This document shows positions 1-8,919 of a DNA stretch of 64,000 nucleotides, one piece after another; position 1 is the first letter of the stretch, and every line of letters starts with the position of its first letter. The stretch comes from Polycyclovorans algicola TG408 (GTDB taxonomy: Bacteria > Pseudomonadota > Gammaproteobacteria > Nevskiales > Nevskiaceae): the NCBI RefSeq assembly GCF_000711245.1, contig NZ_JOMH01000001.1, positions 1,110,830-1,174,829 of the forward strand, read 5' to 3'. The notes beneath the pieces were generated by a model, which worked only from the letters and a program-made list of their open reading frames with translations, was not told the DNA's origin and searched no databases. The translations under genes and the position numbers were made by a program.

Positions 1-251
1 CAGGGCGTTTCGGCTCGCGGTCTGCACAAGCGACAAGGAGCAATGCGCCCATGAGCGAAACACAGAAAAATGGCTTGAACATGTGGCGATCTCGGTGCAA
101 TTCAGTCGAAGTTCTGCCAATGCCCGAATTGAAAGCAAGCCTGAGGCGGTGGCGCGCCCGCATTCTGGCGCAAGCGCCGCGATCCCGCCGGGAATGGTCA
201 GGCTCAACCCCAACAGCGTGTCCAGGCGAGGCGCCGGCGCATAATCGGCCG
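1..251. other. Leader region with no confident gene
   Basis: I see no convincing gene here. A frame is open from the ATG at 51, with AGGAG at 36-40, and it runs into the next gene. The 67 residues it would add are Arg/Ser-rich and lie in front of a normal signal peptide, so I treat this as 5' region. A small leader ORF cannot be excluded. Confidence 0.45.
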
Positions 252-1154
252 ATGAAAAGCCGCCTGTTTGCCCTGTTGCTGTTGGCAGTGTTCGGCGCCG
301 CCGCGCACGCCACCGAGCCCACCCACGCCCCCGGCTGGACGCTCAAAACCCCTGACGGCCAGACCGTCACCTATCCCGACGATGCCGGCGGCGCGCCCAG
401 CGTGCTGCTGTTCTGGCCCTCGTGGTGCCCCTTTTCGCGCGCCTTACAGCCTTATGTGCAGGACATCTGGCGCGACTATGCCGGCGCCGGCGTCAAGGTT
501 TGGACCATCAACATTCGCGAACGCGGCGACCCGGTGGCGGCCATGCGGGAGCGCGACCTGCATTTCCCGTTGCTGTTGAACGGTGACGCGTTGATGCAGC
601 CGTATGGCATCAGTCGCTCGCCCTGGTTCGTGGTGGTGGCCGGTGACGGTCGCATTGTTTACACGCGTCCGGCGGCACCGCCTTCGCCGATCGACGTGGC
701 CAAAGATGCGCGTATAGCCCTTAATGCCTTGTTGGGCGACCGCGCTGTGGCCCTGCCCGAAACCTACCCCGCGCCCTACGACTTGCACCTGCGCGACGGC
801 AAGCAGGGGCGCGGCGCCGAGGCGCCGGACGCGCTGCCCCCGTCAGAGTGGCTGCCATGGGTCGAGCGCTACATCAACGCCTTGCCTGCTGACGGCCCCG
901 ACCGCCCGGCAGTCGGGACGGTGACCGACGGCCGCAGCGCCATCGGCCATGCGCGCGAGGCGTGGAACGCTGAATACGGCAGCGACGCGGTGCGCACATT
1001 GGCGCCGTTCCGGTCGTTCATGCGCAAAGGCGTCTGGGTGGCGGTGACGGTTGGCGGCGACGGCCTCGGCGCGGGCCTGCTGTATGCCGTGGATCGTGAC
1101 GACGGCCGGGTCAGGGCCCTTGAGGATCGCCGCAAGCAGCGCGCGTCGCAGTAG
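252..1154 (+). CDS. Exported thioredoxin-fold (TlpA/redoxin-like) protein
   Basis: A 300-residue protein, probably periplasmic. The start at 252 is chosen because it gives a clean signal peptide (MKSRLFALLLLAVFGAAAHA). A thioredoxin-like fold follows: a hydrophobic strand leads into WPSWCPFS near residues 56-62, and a later SPWFVVVAGDG resembles the cis-Pro loop region. The usual CxxC is reduced to C59-P-F-S62, so a dithiol exchange is unlikely; a monothiol reductase, a peroxiredoxin-like role or a scaffold is possible. The C-terminal 120 residues match no domain I know. There is no clear ribosome site at 252. The next gene converges on it. Confidence 0.65.
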   Translation: MKSRLFALLLLAVFGAAAHATEPTHAPGWTLKTPDGQTVTYPDDAGGAPSVLLFWPSWCPFSRALQPYVQDIWRDYAGAGVKVWTINIRERGDPVAAMRERDLHFPLLLNGDALMQPYGISRSPWFVVVAGDGRIVYTRPAAPPSPIDVAKDARIALNALLGDRAVALPETYPAPYDLHLRDGKQGRGAEAPDALPPSEWLPWVERYINALPADGPDRPAVGTVTDGRSAIGHAREAWNAEYGSDAVRTLAPFRSFMRKGVWVAVTVGGDGLGAGLLYAVDRDDGRVRALEDRRKQRASQ

Positions 1155-1180
1155 GGTTGACCCGCCCAGGGCGCACGCCG

Positions 1181-2071
1181 TCAGTCGATGTCGAACACTG
1201 AATCATCGGCGTCAACGTTGATGGCTTCGGCACGCAGTGCGGCGAGGTTGTCGAGCCGGTCCGGGGCGTCCAGGTCGGCGAAGCAGAACAGCGCGGCGAC
1301 ATAGCCTCCAGCCGGCACGTCGCGAATCATGTAGCCATAGTCGTCATCGCCTTCGCGGCGTAACGCACCGGCGGCCAGCGGATTGAAGTTGCCGCCTTCG
1401 ACGTAATCGGTGAACTGCGCGAGCCCTTCGGGGAACAGATAGATGGCCGCGCCGATGTCGTCGTCTTCGGCATTGGCCGCACCCGGCCGACACTCGGCCG
1501 ACTCCAGCACGGTGCGGCTCACCGTGCCGCTGAGCTGCCGCGCGTTGTCAGGCAGCACAGCGCGAACCACCGGCCTGAAGCGGGCCGTCTCGACGCCGTC
1601 AAGGCGCGGGTCGGTGACCGAAAAGTGCGGCTCCAGCCGCAACCACAGCGTCTGCTCTTCGTCTTCTTCCACCCGAAAATCAACGGCGCTGATCGGCCCG
1701 TCAGTGGCCACCGGCTCCAGATCGCGCGCGCGGGTGTCATCCATGAAGCGAACGTCGCCGCCGTTGGCCGCCACCACCAGCCCGGCGCCGGTGTAGCGCG
1801 CCGAGCCGGCGTCGCTGATATCGATCAAAAGGCGGCGCTCGCCGGTGGTCCAGTCCAGCAGGTCTTCGCCGGCCAGCGCATCCGATGACAAACGCGTCGG
1901 GCTGCCACCTTCGGTCTGCAGCAGGACGCCGCGAACCTCCGGTTGCAGACTGCTGATGGTGAGCGCATCGCCGCGCGACAGCGTCACGTCAAGTTGTCCC
2001 TCACAGCCGGCAAGCGCTGCCGCGACGCCGACCATGGCCAGCACACTGACCCGGGTAAACGCTGAACTCAT
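1181..2071 (-). CDS. Lipoprotein of unknown function (possible DUF4382-like)
   Basis: A 296-residue lipoprotein. The N-terminus is a type II signal peptide ending in the lipobox LAGC (Cys23), so the product should be anchored to a membrane. The rest is acidic and beta-rich, with a segment resembling carbohydrate-binding-like DUF4382 lipoproteins; that family match is weak. Its ATG overlaps the stop of the upstream DsbA-like gene by four bases (ATGA), so the two are translationally coupled. I do not recognise a catalytic motif. Confidence 0.6.
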   Translation of the reverse strand: MSSAFTRVSVLAMVGVAAALAGCEGQLDVTLSRGDALTISSLQPEVRGVLLQTEGGSPTRLSSDALAGEDLLDWTTGERRLLIDISDAGSARYTGAGLVVAANGGDVRFMDDTRARDLEPVATDGPISAVDFRVEEDEEQTLWLRLEPHFSVTDPRLDGVETARFRPVVRAVLPDNARQLSGTVSRTVLESAECRPGAANAEDDDIGAAIYLFPEGLAQFTDYVEGGNFNPLAAGALRREGDDDYGYMIRDVPAGGYVAALFCFADLDAPDRLDNLAALRAEAINVDADDSVFDID

Positions 2072-2664
2072 ACCTTGATACGCCCCTCGATCACCGCCTT
2101 GAGCACGTCGAGGCGGTCGTTGCCCCAGAACAGGGCGCCTTCGTAGACCATGGTCGGCGCGCCGAAAATACCCAGTTCCAGTGCCGCCTCGGTGTTTGCG
2201 CGGACGATGTCCTTGACCGCGTCGTCCTGTGTGGCGACCAGCAACGCCGCGCCGTCAAGGCCGGCTGCATCCAGTGCGGCCTGCACGACCTCGGGCTGCG
2301 AGATGTCTTCGCCGCGCCCCCAGTAGGCGCCGAGCAGCGCCAGGGCAGCTGCTTCGCCCGAACCCTGCTGCGCGGCGGCGCTGGCCGCCCGGCTGGCCAG
2401 CATGCTGTTGACCGGGAAGACCTTGGGCATGCGAAACGGCACGTCATACAGTGCCGACCAGCGCGCCAGATCTTTGAACATGTAGCTGGCCTTGGCCGGA
2501 ATGGCCGCCGGCAGCGACATCTTGCGGGCCTGGAACACCTTGCCCAGCAGGAACGCTTTCCAGTTGACCGTCGTGCCGGTTTCAGCGGCAAGGCGGCCAA
2601 TCTGGGTGGCGGCGAGGTAGGTGTAGGGGCTGCCCGGTTCCCAGTAAAAGTCGATGGACGACAT
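2068..2664 (-). CDS. DsbA-family 2-hydroxychromene-2-carboxylate isomerase-like protein
   Basis: A 198-residue member of the DsbA/kappa-GST-like HCCA isomerase family. These enzymes use glutathione in the isomerisation step of naphthalene-type aromatic degradation, but many members have other, unknown substrates. The N-terminal FYWEPGSPYTYLA places Ser12 where family members have the catalytic Ser in place of a DsbA Cys. FPVNSMLASR and the cis-Pro region GIFGAPTMV also fit. The start at 2664 has AGGAG at a good distance; an upstream ATG at 2754 would add an unlikely Arg-rich leader. No aromatic-degradation genes are nearby, so the substrate is open. Confidence 0.8.
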   Translation of the reverse strand: MSSIDFYWEPGSPYTYLAATQIGRLAAETGTTVNWKAFLLGKVFQARKMSLPAAIPAKASYMFKDLARWSALYDVPFRMPKVFPVNSMLASRAASAAAQQGSGEAAALALLGAYWGRGEDISQPEVVQAALDAAGLDGAALLVATQDDAVKDIVRANTEAALELGIFGAPTMVYEGALFWGNDRLDVLKAVIEGRIKV

Positions 2665-2781
2665 GACCCGCTCCTGATGCTTTGATGTGCCCGTGAGTCT
2701 CGCATGAAGCCCGTCGGCGCGGCGATAACGCCGGCCCCCAATGTTGCACCGCACGATGGGCGGGCGTAACGTGCGCGGCGC

Positions 2782-4155
2782 ATGAAAATCATCATTCTAG
2801 GGGCCGGTCAGGTCGGGGCGACGCTGGCCGAAAATCTCGCCAGCGAGCAGCATGACGTCACGGTGATCGACACCGATTCGGCGATGTTGGAAAACCTGCA
2901 GGAGCGGATGGACATTCGCACCGTGCAAGGTCACGCCAGCCACCCTAACGTGCTGCGCCGCGCCGGTGCCGACGATGCCGACATGCTGATCGCCGTCACC
3001 GAAAGCGACGAGACCAACATGGTCGCCTGCAAGATCGCCTACGCGCTGTTCAACACGCCGACCAAGATCGCCCGCGTGCGCGCGGCCGAATACCTGCGCG
3101 AAGAAAAGCTGTTTGAGCCGCAGGGCTTGGCGATCGACATGCACATCTCGCCCGAGCAACTGGTCACCGACTACATCCGGCGCCTGATCGAGTACCCCGG
3201 TGCGCTGCAGGTGGTCGACTTCGCCGATGGTCGCGTGCGGCTGGTCGGCGTGCGCGCCTACTACGGCGGCCCGTTGGTGTCGCGTCAATTGCGCGAGCTG
3301 CCGGAGCATTTACCTGACATCGACGCACGAGTGGCGGCCATCTACCGCCGTGGTCGGCCGATCATTCCCGAGGGCGACACCATCATCGAGGCTGAAGACG
3401 AGGTGTTCTTCGTCGCGGCCAAGGCGCACATCCCGAAAATCATTGCCGAGCTGCGCAAGCTCGACCAGCCGGTGCGCCGGGTGATCCTCGCGGGCGGCGG
3501 CCGCATCGGTCTGCGTCTGGCGCGGGTGCTGGAAGACAGCATTGAGGTGAAGATCATCGAGTCGATCCGCGACCGCGCGCGCTACTTGTCAGAAGAATTG
3601 GGCAACACCGTGGTGCTGCACGGCGACGCCGCGGATGAAAGCCTGCTGCGCGAGGAGAACGTCGAAGACTGTGACGTGTTCTGCGCCATCACCAACGACG
3701 ACGAAGCCAACATTCTGTCGGCGATGCTCGCCAAGCGCCTCGGCGCCCGCAAGGCGCTGTGCCTGATCAACCGCCCGTCGTATGTCGAGCTGGTGGAGGG
3801 CAGTCAGATCGACATCGCCATCAGCCCGCAGCAGTCGACGGTGAGCGCGCTGCTCGCCCATGTGCGGCGCGGCGACGTGGTGAAAGTGCACAGCCTGCGG
3901 CGCGGCGCGGCCGAGGCCATCGAGGCCATTGCCCATGGGGATCGTTACAACTCGGCCGTGGTCGGCCGCCGGCTTGAGGAAATCAAGTTGCCGCCCGGCA
4001 CGACCATTGGCGCCATCGTGCGCGGTGACGAGGTGATCATTGCCCACCACGACACGGTGATTGAAGCCGAGGACCACGTGATCTTGTTCCTCGTCAATCG
4101 CAAGCACGTGAAAGACGTTGGCAAGCTGTTCCAGGTCGGTATCGGGTTCTTCTGA
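2782..4155 (+). CDS. trkA: Trk potassium uptake system peripheral protein TrkA
   Basis: A 457-residue cytoplasmic regulator of the Trk K+ channel. It has the usual two-fold layout: a Rossmann NAD-binding RCK-N domain starting [10 protein letters not shown] at residue 4, an RCK-C domain, then a second RCK-N ([10 protein letters not shown] near residue 234) and RCK-C. Length equals that of characterised TrkA proteins. It binds NAD(H)/ATP and gates TrkH, which is the next gene three bases downstream, so the two form a complete uptake system in one operon. Confidence 0.96.
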   Translation: MKIIILGAGQVGATLAENLASEQHDVTVIDTDSAMLENLQERMDIRTVQGHASHPNVLRRAGADDADMLIAVTESDETNMVACKIAYALFNTPTKIARVRAAEYLREEKLFEPQGLAIDMHISPEQLVTDYIRRLIEYPGALQVVDFADGRVRLVGVRAYYGGPLVSRQLRELPEHLPDIDARVAAIYRRGRPIIPEGDTIIEAEDEVFFVAAKAHIPKIIAELRKLDQPVRRVILAGGGRIGLRLARVLEDSIEVKIIESIRDRARYLSEELGNTVVLHGDAADESLLREENVEDCDVFCAITNDDEANILSAMLAKRLGARKALCLINRPSYVELVEGSQIDIAISPQQSTVSALLAHVRRGDVVKVHSLRRGAAEAIEAIAHGDRYNSAVVGRRLEEIKLPPGTTIGAIVRGDEVIIAHHDTVIEAEDHVILFLVNRKHVKDVGKLFQVGIGFF

Positions 4156-4158
4156 TTC

Positions 4159-5640
4159 ATGGCACTGACCGACGCCAAACTGACGCGGATTCACCGCTTC
4201 GGCGCCGTGCAACGGGTCATGGGCATTTTGCTGATGATTTTCTCGATGACCATGCTGCCGCCAATTGCGGTGAGCTGGCTCTACGGCGACGGCATGACCC
4301 AGGCGTTCGTTCTCGGTCTGGTGATCACCTTCTTCTTTGGCACGATGGTCTGGTGGCCGGTGCGCCGCAGCCGGGCAGAACTGAAGATTCGTGACGGCTT
4401 TCTGGTGACCGTCCTGTTCTGGGCGGTACTGGGGCTGTCGGGCGCCATTCCGCTGTACCTCGCCGAGGTGCCGGACCTGACCCTGCCGCAGGCGGTCTTC
4501 GAGGCGATTTCTGGCCTGACCACGACGGGCGCGACGGTGATTGTCGGGCTCGACGAGCTGCCCAAGGCGCTGCTCTATTACCGCCAGCAGCTGCAGTGGT
4601 TCGGCGGCATGGGGTTGGTCATTCTGGCGATTGCCATCCTGCCGATGCTGGGGGTCGGCGGCATGCAGCTCTACCGCGCCGAGTCGCTGGGTCCGGTGAA
4701 AGACACCAAACTCACGCCGCGTCTGGTCGAAACCGCACGGGCGCTGTGGCTGATCTACCTGGGCATCACCGTGAGCTGCGCGCTGGCGTACCGGCTGGCC
4801 GGGATGAATTGGTTTGATGCAATCGGGCATTCCTTTTCGACGGTGGCCAACGGCGGGTTCTCGACCCACGACGACTCCATTGGCTACTTCCAGAGCGCCA
4901 AGATCGAGTTGATCTGCACCGCCTTCATGATCATCGCGGCGGTCAATTTTGCGCTGCATTTTCTGGCGTTTCGGTCGCGCTCGGTGCTCGGGTATCTGGT
5001 GGATCCGGAGTTCCGGGTGTTCGTCGGCATCCTCATGGCCGCAACGCTTGGCGTCACGGCACTGCTGATGATCAGCGGCGTTTACTGGGGCTTCGAGGCA
5101 CCGCTGAAGGCGCTGTTCCAGGTGGTGTCGATCGGCACCACGGCCGGCTTTGCGTCGGCTGATTTGAGCCTTTGGCCGTCGACCATCACCACCTTGATGC
5201 TGCTGGTGAGCTTCATCGGCGGTTGCGCGTATTCCACTGGCGGCGGCATCAAGGTGGTGCGCGTGATGTTGCTGTTCAAGCAGGGCATTCGCTCGGTGTT
5301 CCAGAACATCCATCCGTCGGCGGTGGCGCCGGTCAAGATCGGCACGCGCACCGTGCCGGACGAGGTCATCCAGGGGGTGTGGGGGTTCTTCTCGGTCTAC
5401 ATCGGCTTCTACATGATCTTTGTGGTGTTGATGCTGCTTTCGGGCATGGACCCGGTCACCGCCTTTGGCGCGGTGGCCGCGACGATCAACAACCTGGGCC
5501 CCGGGCTGGGCGACGTCGCGACGACTTTTGCGGGCGTCGATGCCTTTGGCCTTTGGGTGGGCAGCTTCGCGATGCTGCTGGGCCGGCTCGAAATCTTTCC
5601 GCTGTTGGTGCTGATGACGCCGTACTTCTGGCGCCGCTGA
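4159..5640 (+). CDS. trkH: Trk potassium channel subunit TrkH
   Basis: A 493-residue inner-membrane K+ channel of the SKT superfamily. The four pore-loop selectivity segments are visible: SGLTTTGATV, TVANGGFSTH, SIGTTAGFAS and ATINNLGPGLG, each with the conserved Gly. The hydrophobic pattern fits the usual four M1-P-M2 repeats plus extra helices. Three bases separate it from trkA, with which it functions. Confidence 0.96.
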   Translation: MALTDAKLTRIHRFGAVQRVMGILLMIFSMTMLPPIAVSWLYGDGMTQAFVLGLVITFFFGTMVWWPVRRSRAELKIRDGFLVTVLFWAVLGLSGAIPLYLAEVPDLTLPQAVFEAISGLTTTGATVIVGLDELPKALLYYRQQLQWFGGMGLVILAIAILPMLGVGGMQLYRAESLGPVKDTKLTPRLVETARALWLIYLGITVSCALAYRLAGMNWFDAIGHSFSTVANGGFSTHDDSIGYFQSAKIELICTAFMIIAAVNFALHFLAFRSRSVLGYLVDPEFRVFVGILMAATLGVTALLMISGVYWGFEAPLKALFQVVSIGTTAGFASADLSLWPSTITTLMLLVSFIGGCAYSTGGGIKVVRVMLLFKQGIRSVFQNIHPSAVAPVKIGTRTVPDEVIQGVWGFFSVYIGFYMIFVVLMLLSGMDPVTAFGAVAATINNLGPGLGDVATTFAGVDAFGLWVGSFAMLLGRLEIFPLLVLMTPYFWRR

Positions 5641-5688
5641 GGACTTGCGCTACGCTTCGCGGCCCGATCACCCGATTCCCCGCCCCGC

Positions 5689-6627
5689 ATGTCGGTCTTT
5701 ACCAAGGTTTCGCACGCCCAGCTCAAACGGTTCCTGACGCAGTATCCGGTCGGGCCGTTGATCAATTTCCAGGGCATCGGCGAGGGCGTCGAGAACACCA
5801 ACTATTTCGTCGACACCGCCGATGGTCGCTGGGTGCTGACCTTGTTCGAGCGCCTCAATTACGACGACCTACCGTACTTTCTGGGATTGATGGAGCACCT
5901 GGCCTCGCGCGGTTTTCCCGGGGCGATGCCGATGCGCAATCAGGCCGGCGATACGCTGACCTCGCTCAACGACCGGCCGGCCGCGCTGGTGCGCCGGCTT
6001 GCGGGCCAGGGGGTCTTGTTTCCGACCCTGCATCAATGTGAAGAAATCGGCCGGGCATTGGGCGAACTGCATGTGCTGGGGCAGTCCTACGCCGGGCATT
6101 GCGACAATTCTCGCGGCCCCGACTGGCGCCACGAAACCGCAATGGCGGTGCTGCCCAAGGCGGACGAAGACGCGGCCGAGTTGATCCGTGACGAGCTGAA
6201 CGCGCAGGCGGCACTCGATCTCGCGGCGCTTCCGCAAGGGGTGATTCATGCCGATCTGTTCCGCGACAACGCACTGTTTGTCGACGAGCGCCTGACCGGT
6301 GTCATCGACTTTTATTACGCCTGCAATGACGCGTTGTTGTACGACCTGGCAGTGACGGTCAACGACTGGTGCTTTGAGACCGACGGCAGCCTCAACGGCG
6401 CGCGCTGGGCCACCATGACCGCCGCCTACCGCAGTCGTCGCGAGTTGACGTCCGAGGAGGTGGCCGCCTGGCCGCTGGTGCTGCGTGCTGCCGCGTTCCG
6501 CTTCTACCTGTCGCGCCTCTATGACTGGCTGTTTCCGCGCGAAGGCGACGTGGTTCACGTCAAGGACCCGGCGGCGTATCGGCGCATTCTCGAGCGCCAC
6601 CGAAAGCTCGCGCCCCCGGCCCTGTAG
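5689..6627 (+). CDS. thrB: Homoserine kinase (phosphotransferase-fold type)
   Basis: A 312-residue cytoplasmic enzyme that phosphorylates homoserine with ATP, the committed step to threonine. It belongs to the aminoglycoside phosphotransferase fold (the Pseudomonas-type ThrB) rather than the GHMP type of E. coli. The starts MSVFTKVSHAQL and GIGEGVENTNYFV are typical. The Brenner-type motif GVIHADLFRDNAL carries the catalytic Asp and Mg-binding Asn, followed by GVIDFYYA in place of the DFG-like segment. The following TRAP genes start 11 bases downstream, but nothing links them metabolically. Confidence 0.93.
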   Translation: MSVFTKVSHAQLKRFLTQYPVGPLINFQGIGEGVENTNYFVDTADGRWVLTLFERLNYDDLPYFLGLMEHLASRGFPGAMPMRNQAGDTLTSLNDRPAALVRRLAGQGVLFPTLHQCEEIGRALGELHVLGQSYAGHCDNSRGPDWRHETAMAVLPKADEDAAELIRDELNAQAALDLAALPQGVIHADLFRDNALFVDERLTGVIDFYYACNDALLYDLAVTVNDWCFETDGSLNGARWATMTAAYRSRRELTSEEVAAWPLVLRAAAFRFYLSRLYDWLFPREGDVVHVKDPAAYRRILERHRKLAPPAL

Positions 6628-6637
6628 CGGCATCGAC

Positions 6638-7138
6638 ATGGCATCACGCATCGTCGCCTTCATCGACGCAGTCAACGGCCGGCTCTACCGGCTGGCCGGG
6701 CTGCTGACCCTGGCGCTGACGGTGTTGGTCTTCACCATTGTGGTCCTGCGCTACGCCGCCAACACCGGCAGTACCGCGCTGCAGGAAGCGGCGCTGTATC
6801 TGCATGCGCTGATCTTCATGCTGGCGGTCGCGCACGCCCTGCCGCGCGGCGAACACGTGAGGGTCGACGTGTTCAGCGCCCGGCTCGGCGAGCGCGCCAA
6901 GCGCCATATCGAACTGTTCGGCACGCTGGTGTTTCTGCTGCCGTTCGCGATGTTTCTGCTGGCCATCTCGTGGGATTACGTCGGGCGCGCCTGGGCGATC
7001 AAGGAGCGCTCGTCCGAGCCGGGCGGGCTGCCAATTCTGTTCCTGCTGAAAACCATGATTCTGGTGATGGCCGGGCAGCTCATCCTCCAGGGTATCGCCG
7101 AAATCCTGCGCCTGACCCACGCGGGCAAACCGACATGA
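6638..7138 (+). CDS. TRAP transporter small permease (DctQ family)
   Basis: A 166-residue protein with four hydrophobic segments, the small membrane subunit of a tripartite ATP-independent periplasmic transporter. The start at 6638 places a short cytoplasmic N-terminus before the first helix. Family features include E-x-A-x-Y-x-H in helix 2 and GEHVRVDVF. The stop overlaps the DctM-type start (ATGA), so the two are translated as a unit. No solute-binding protein gene is adjacent. Confidence 0.88.
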   Translation: MASRIVAFIDAVNGRLYRLAGLLTLALTVLVFTIVVLRYAANTGSTALQEAALYLHALIFMLAVAHALPRGEHVRVDVFSARLGERAKRHIELFGTLVFLLPFAMFLLAISWDYVGRAWAIKERSSEPGGLPILFLLKTMILVMAGQLILQGIAEILRLTHAGKPT

Positions 7139-8496
7139 GCGCTGTCGCCATCGTCATGTTCTTCGTGGTCTGCGGCCTGTTGATGCTCGGTTATCCGGTG
7201 GCCTTCACCTTGGCGGGCGTGGCACTGCTGTTCGGTCTGCTGGGCCTGGGCGTCGGCGCATTCGGCGTGCCCGAACTGCTCGACCTGCCCAGCCGATTGT
7301 TTGGCGTGATGAACAACGAAACGCTCATGGCCGTGCCGCTGTTCGTGCTGATGGGTGTGGTGCTGGAGCGCGCCCGCATTGCCGAAGATTTGCTGGAGTC
7401 GATGGCCAGCGCGCTCGGGCGTTTGCACGGCGGCATGCTGGTGGCGGTGGTGTTGGTGGGCGGGCTGATGGCCGCCAGCACCGGCATCGTCGGCGCCACC
7501 GTGGTCACGCTGGGTCTGCTCAGTTTGCCCACCCTGCTCAAGCGCGGCTTTGACCCCAGCCTGGCCACCGGCACCATCGCTGCCAGCGGCACCTTGGGTC
7601 AGATCATTCCCCCGTCAATCATTCTGGTGTTGCTGGGCGACGTGCTGTCGTCGGCCTATCAGCAGGCGCAGCTTGCGCAAGGGCTGTTCTCCACCCAATC
7701 GGTGTCGGTGGGCGACCTGTTTATCGGCGCCGTGGTGCCCGGCCTGCTGCTGGTGATGCTCTATGTCGGCTACGTGATTGCGGTGGCCTGGCGCAGGCCT
7801 GAAGCGGCCCCGCCGGTCACCGATTTGCCGCCGCTGTCGTGGCGCCGCCTGCTGATTGGTCTGTCGGCGCCTTTGCTGCTCATTTTGGCGGTGCTGGGGT
7901 CCATCATCGGCGGCGTGGCCACGCCCACCGAGGCGGCGGCGGTGGGCGGCATGGGCGCCATCTTGATGGCGGCCGCGCGCGGCGGGCTCACGTGGGCCGG
8001 GCTGCGCGACTGCGGCGAGCGCACTGCTGGTATTAGCGCCATGGTGTTCATGATTCTAATCGGCGCATCGATGTTCTCGATGGTGTTCAACGCCTATGGC
8101 GGCGACGCCCTGGTGCACGACCTGCTGACCGCGCTGCCGGGCGGTGCCTTCGGCGCCATGCTGGTGGTGATGCTGCTGATGTTCGTGCTCGGCTTCATTC
8201 TCGATTTCATCGAGATCACCTTCGTCATCGTGCCCATCGTCGCGCCGCCGCTACTAATGCTTGGGCTGGACCCGGTGTGGCTGGGCGTGATGATTGCGCT
8301 CAACCTGCAGACCAGCTTTCTGACGCCGCCCTTCGGCTTCGCACTGTTCTACCTGCGCGGCGTCAGCCCGCCAGAGGTGACGACGGCTGCGATCTATCGC
8401 GGTGCCATGCCGTTCATCGCCCTGCAATTACTGTTGTTGGGGTTGGTGGCGGCGTTTCCCTGGCTCGCAACCGGCCTGGCTGCGGCGGTGCGCTGA
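7135..8496 (+). CDS. TRAP transporter large permease (DctM family)
   Basis: A 453-residue inner-membrane protein with about twelve hydrophobic segments, the Na+-driven transport subunit of a TRAP system. Family motifs include NNETLMAVPLFVLMG near residue 60, GTLGQIIPPSI and the repeat-like VATPTEAAAVG in the second half. The gene overlaps the small permease by four bases. The normal third component, a periplasmic DctP/TAXI binding protein, is missing from both sides (thrB upstream, a thioesterase converging three bases downstream). The substrate therefore cannot be predicted. Confidence 0.92.
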   Translation: MSAVAIVMFFVVCGLLMLGYPVAFTLAGVALLFGLLGLGVGAFGVPELLDLPSRLFGVMNNETLMAVPLFVLMGVVLERARIAEDLLESMASALGRLHGGMLVAVVLVGGLMAASTGIVGATVVTLGLLSLPTLLKRGFDPSLATGTIAASGTLGQIIPPSIILVLLGDVLSSAYQQAQLAQGLFSTQSVSVGDLFIGAVVPGLLLVMLYVGYVIAVAWRRPEAAPPVTDLPPLSWRRLLIGLSAPLLLILAVLGSIIGGVATPTEAAAVGGMGAILMAAARGGLTWAGLRDCGERTAGISAMVFMILIGASMFSMVFNAYGGDALVHDLLTALPGGAFGAMLVVMLLMFVLGFILDFIEITFVIVPIVAPPLLMLGLDPVWLGVMIALNLQTSFLTPPFGFALFYLRGVSPPEVTTAAIYRGAMPFIALQLLLLGLVAAFPWLATGLAAAVR

Positions 8497-8499
8497 GCG

Positions 8500-8919
8500 T
8501 CACAGCGGCGTCGGCCACGCGTAGGTGCCGGTGACGTGGCAGGCCTCGTTGCCGAGGTGGTCGCGCACCATCACCCGCAACGCCGCGCGGCGGCGCCCTA
8601 GCTTGAGCACCCAGGCTTCGGCGAACAGGTCGCCCTTCGCGGCAGGGCGGAGAAACTGCAGGTTCATGTCGACGGTGACGGCCATCACCTGCGGGCCGAT
8701 ATGCGCCAGCACGCAGACGTACATGGCGGTGTCGGCGGCCGACATCAGCGACGGCCCCGACATCACCTCGCCCGCGCGCTGCAGGCCCTCGCGGAAGGGC
8801 TGGCGAATCATCGCGCCGCCGGGTTTGACCCACTGCACGTCCACCTTCCAGTCGGGCGTGTCGGGTGCGCTGTCTTCAATGAGTCGGGTGACCGCGGCGG
8901 CGTCTAGTTTGAGGTCCAT
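8500..8919 (-). CDS. PaaI-family hot-dog thioesterase
   Basis: A 139-residue hot-dog fold protein that probably hydrolyses acyl- or aryl-CoA thioesters in the cytoplasm. The fold is supported by FREGLQRAGEVMSGPSLMSAADTAM, read in two parts (FREGLQRAGEV and SGPSLMSAADTAM), with the helix Asp typical of PaaI-type enzymes, and by VTVDMNLQFLRPAAKGD. A GTG at 8928 would add three residues; neither start has a strong ribosome site. The gene overlaps the 3' end of the upstream TauE gene, so they are co-transcribed. Confidence 0.8.
   Translation of the reverse strand: MDLKLDAAAVTRLIEDSAPDTPDWKVDVQWVKPGGAMIRQPFREGLQRAGEVMSGPSLMSAADTAMYVCVLAHIGPQVMAVTVDMNLQFLRPAAKGDLFAEAWVLKLGRRRAALRVMVRDHLGNEACHVTGTYAWPTPL

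Noticed and set aside
51-251. N-terminal extension of the thioredoxin-fold protein
   Set aside because: It would bury the signal peptide behind 67 low-quality residues, despite the AGGAG at 36-40.
3589-5313. A 574-codon minus-strand frame across trkA/trkH
   Set aside because: It is rich in His, Arg and Gln with no recognisable domain and lies over two well-supported genes.
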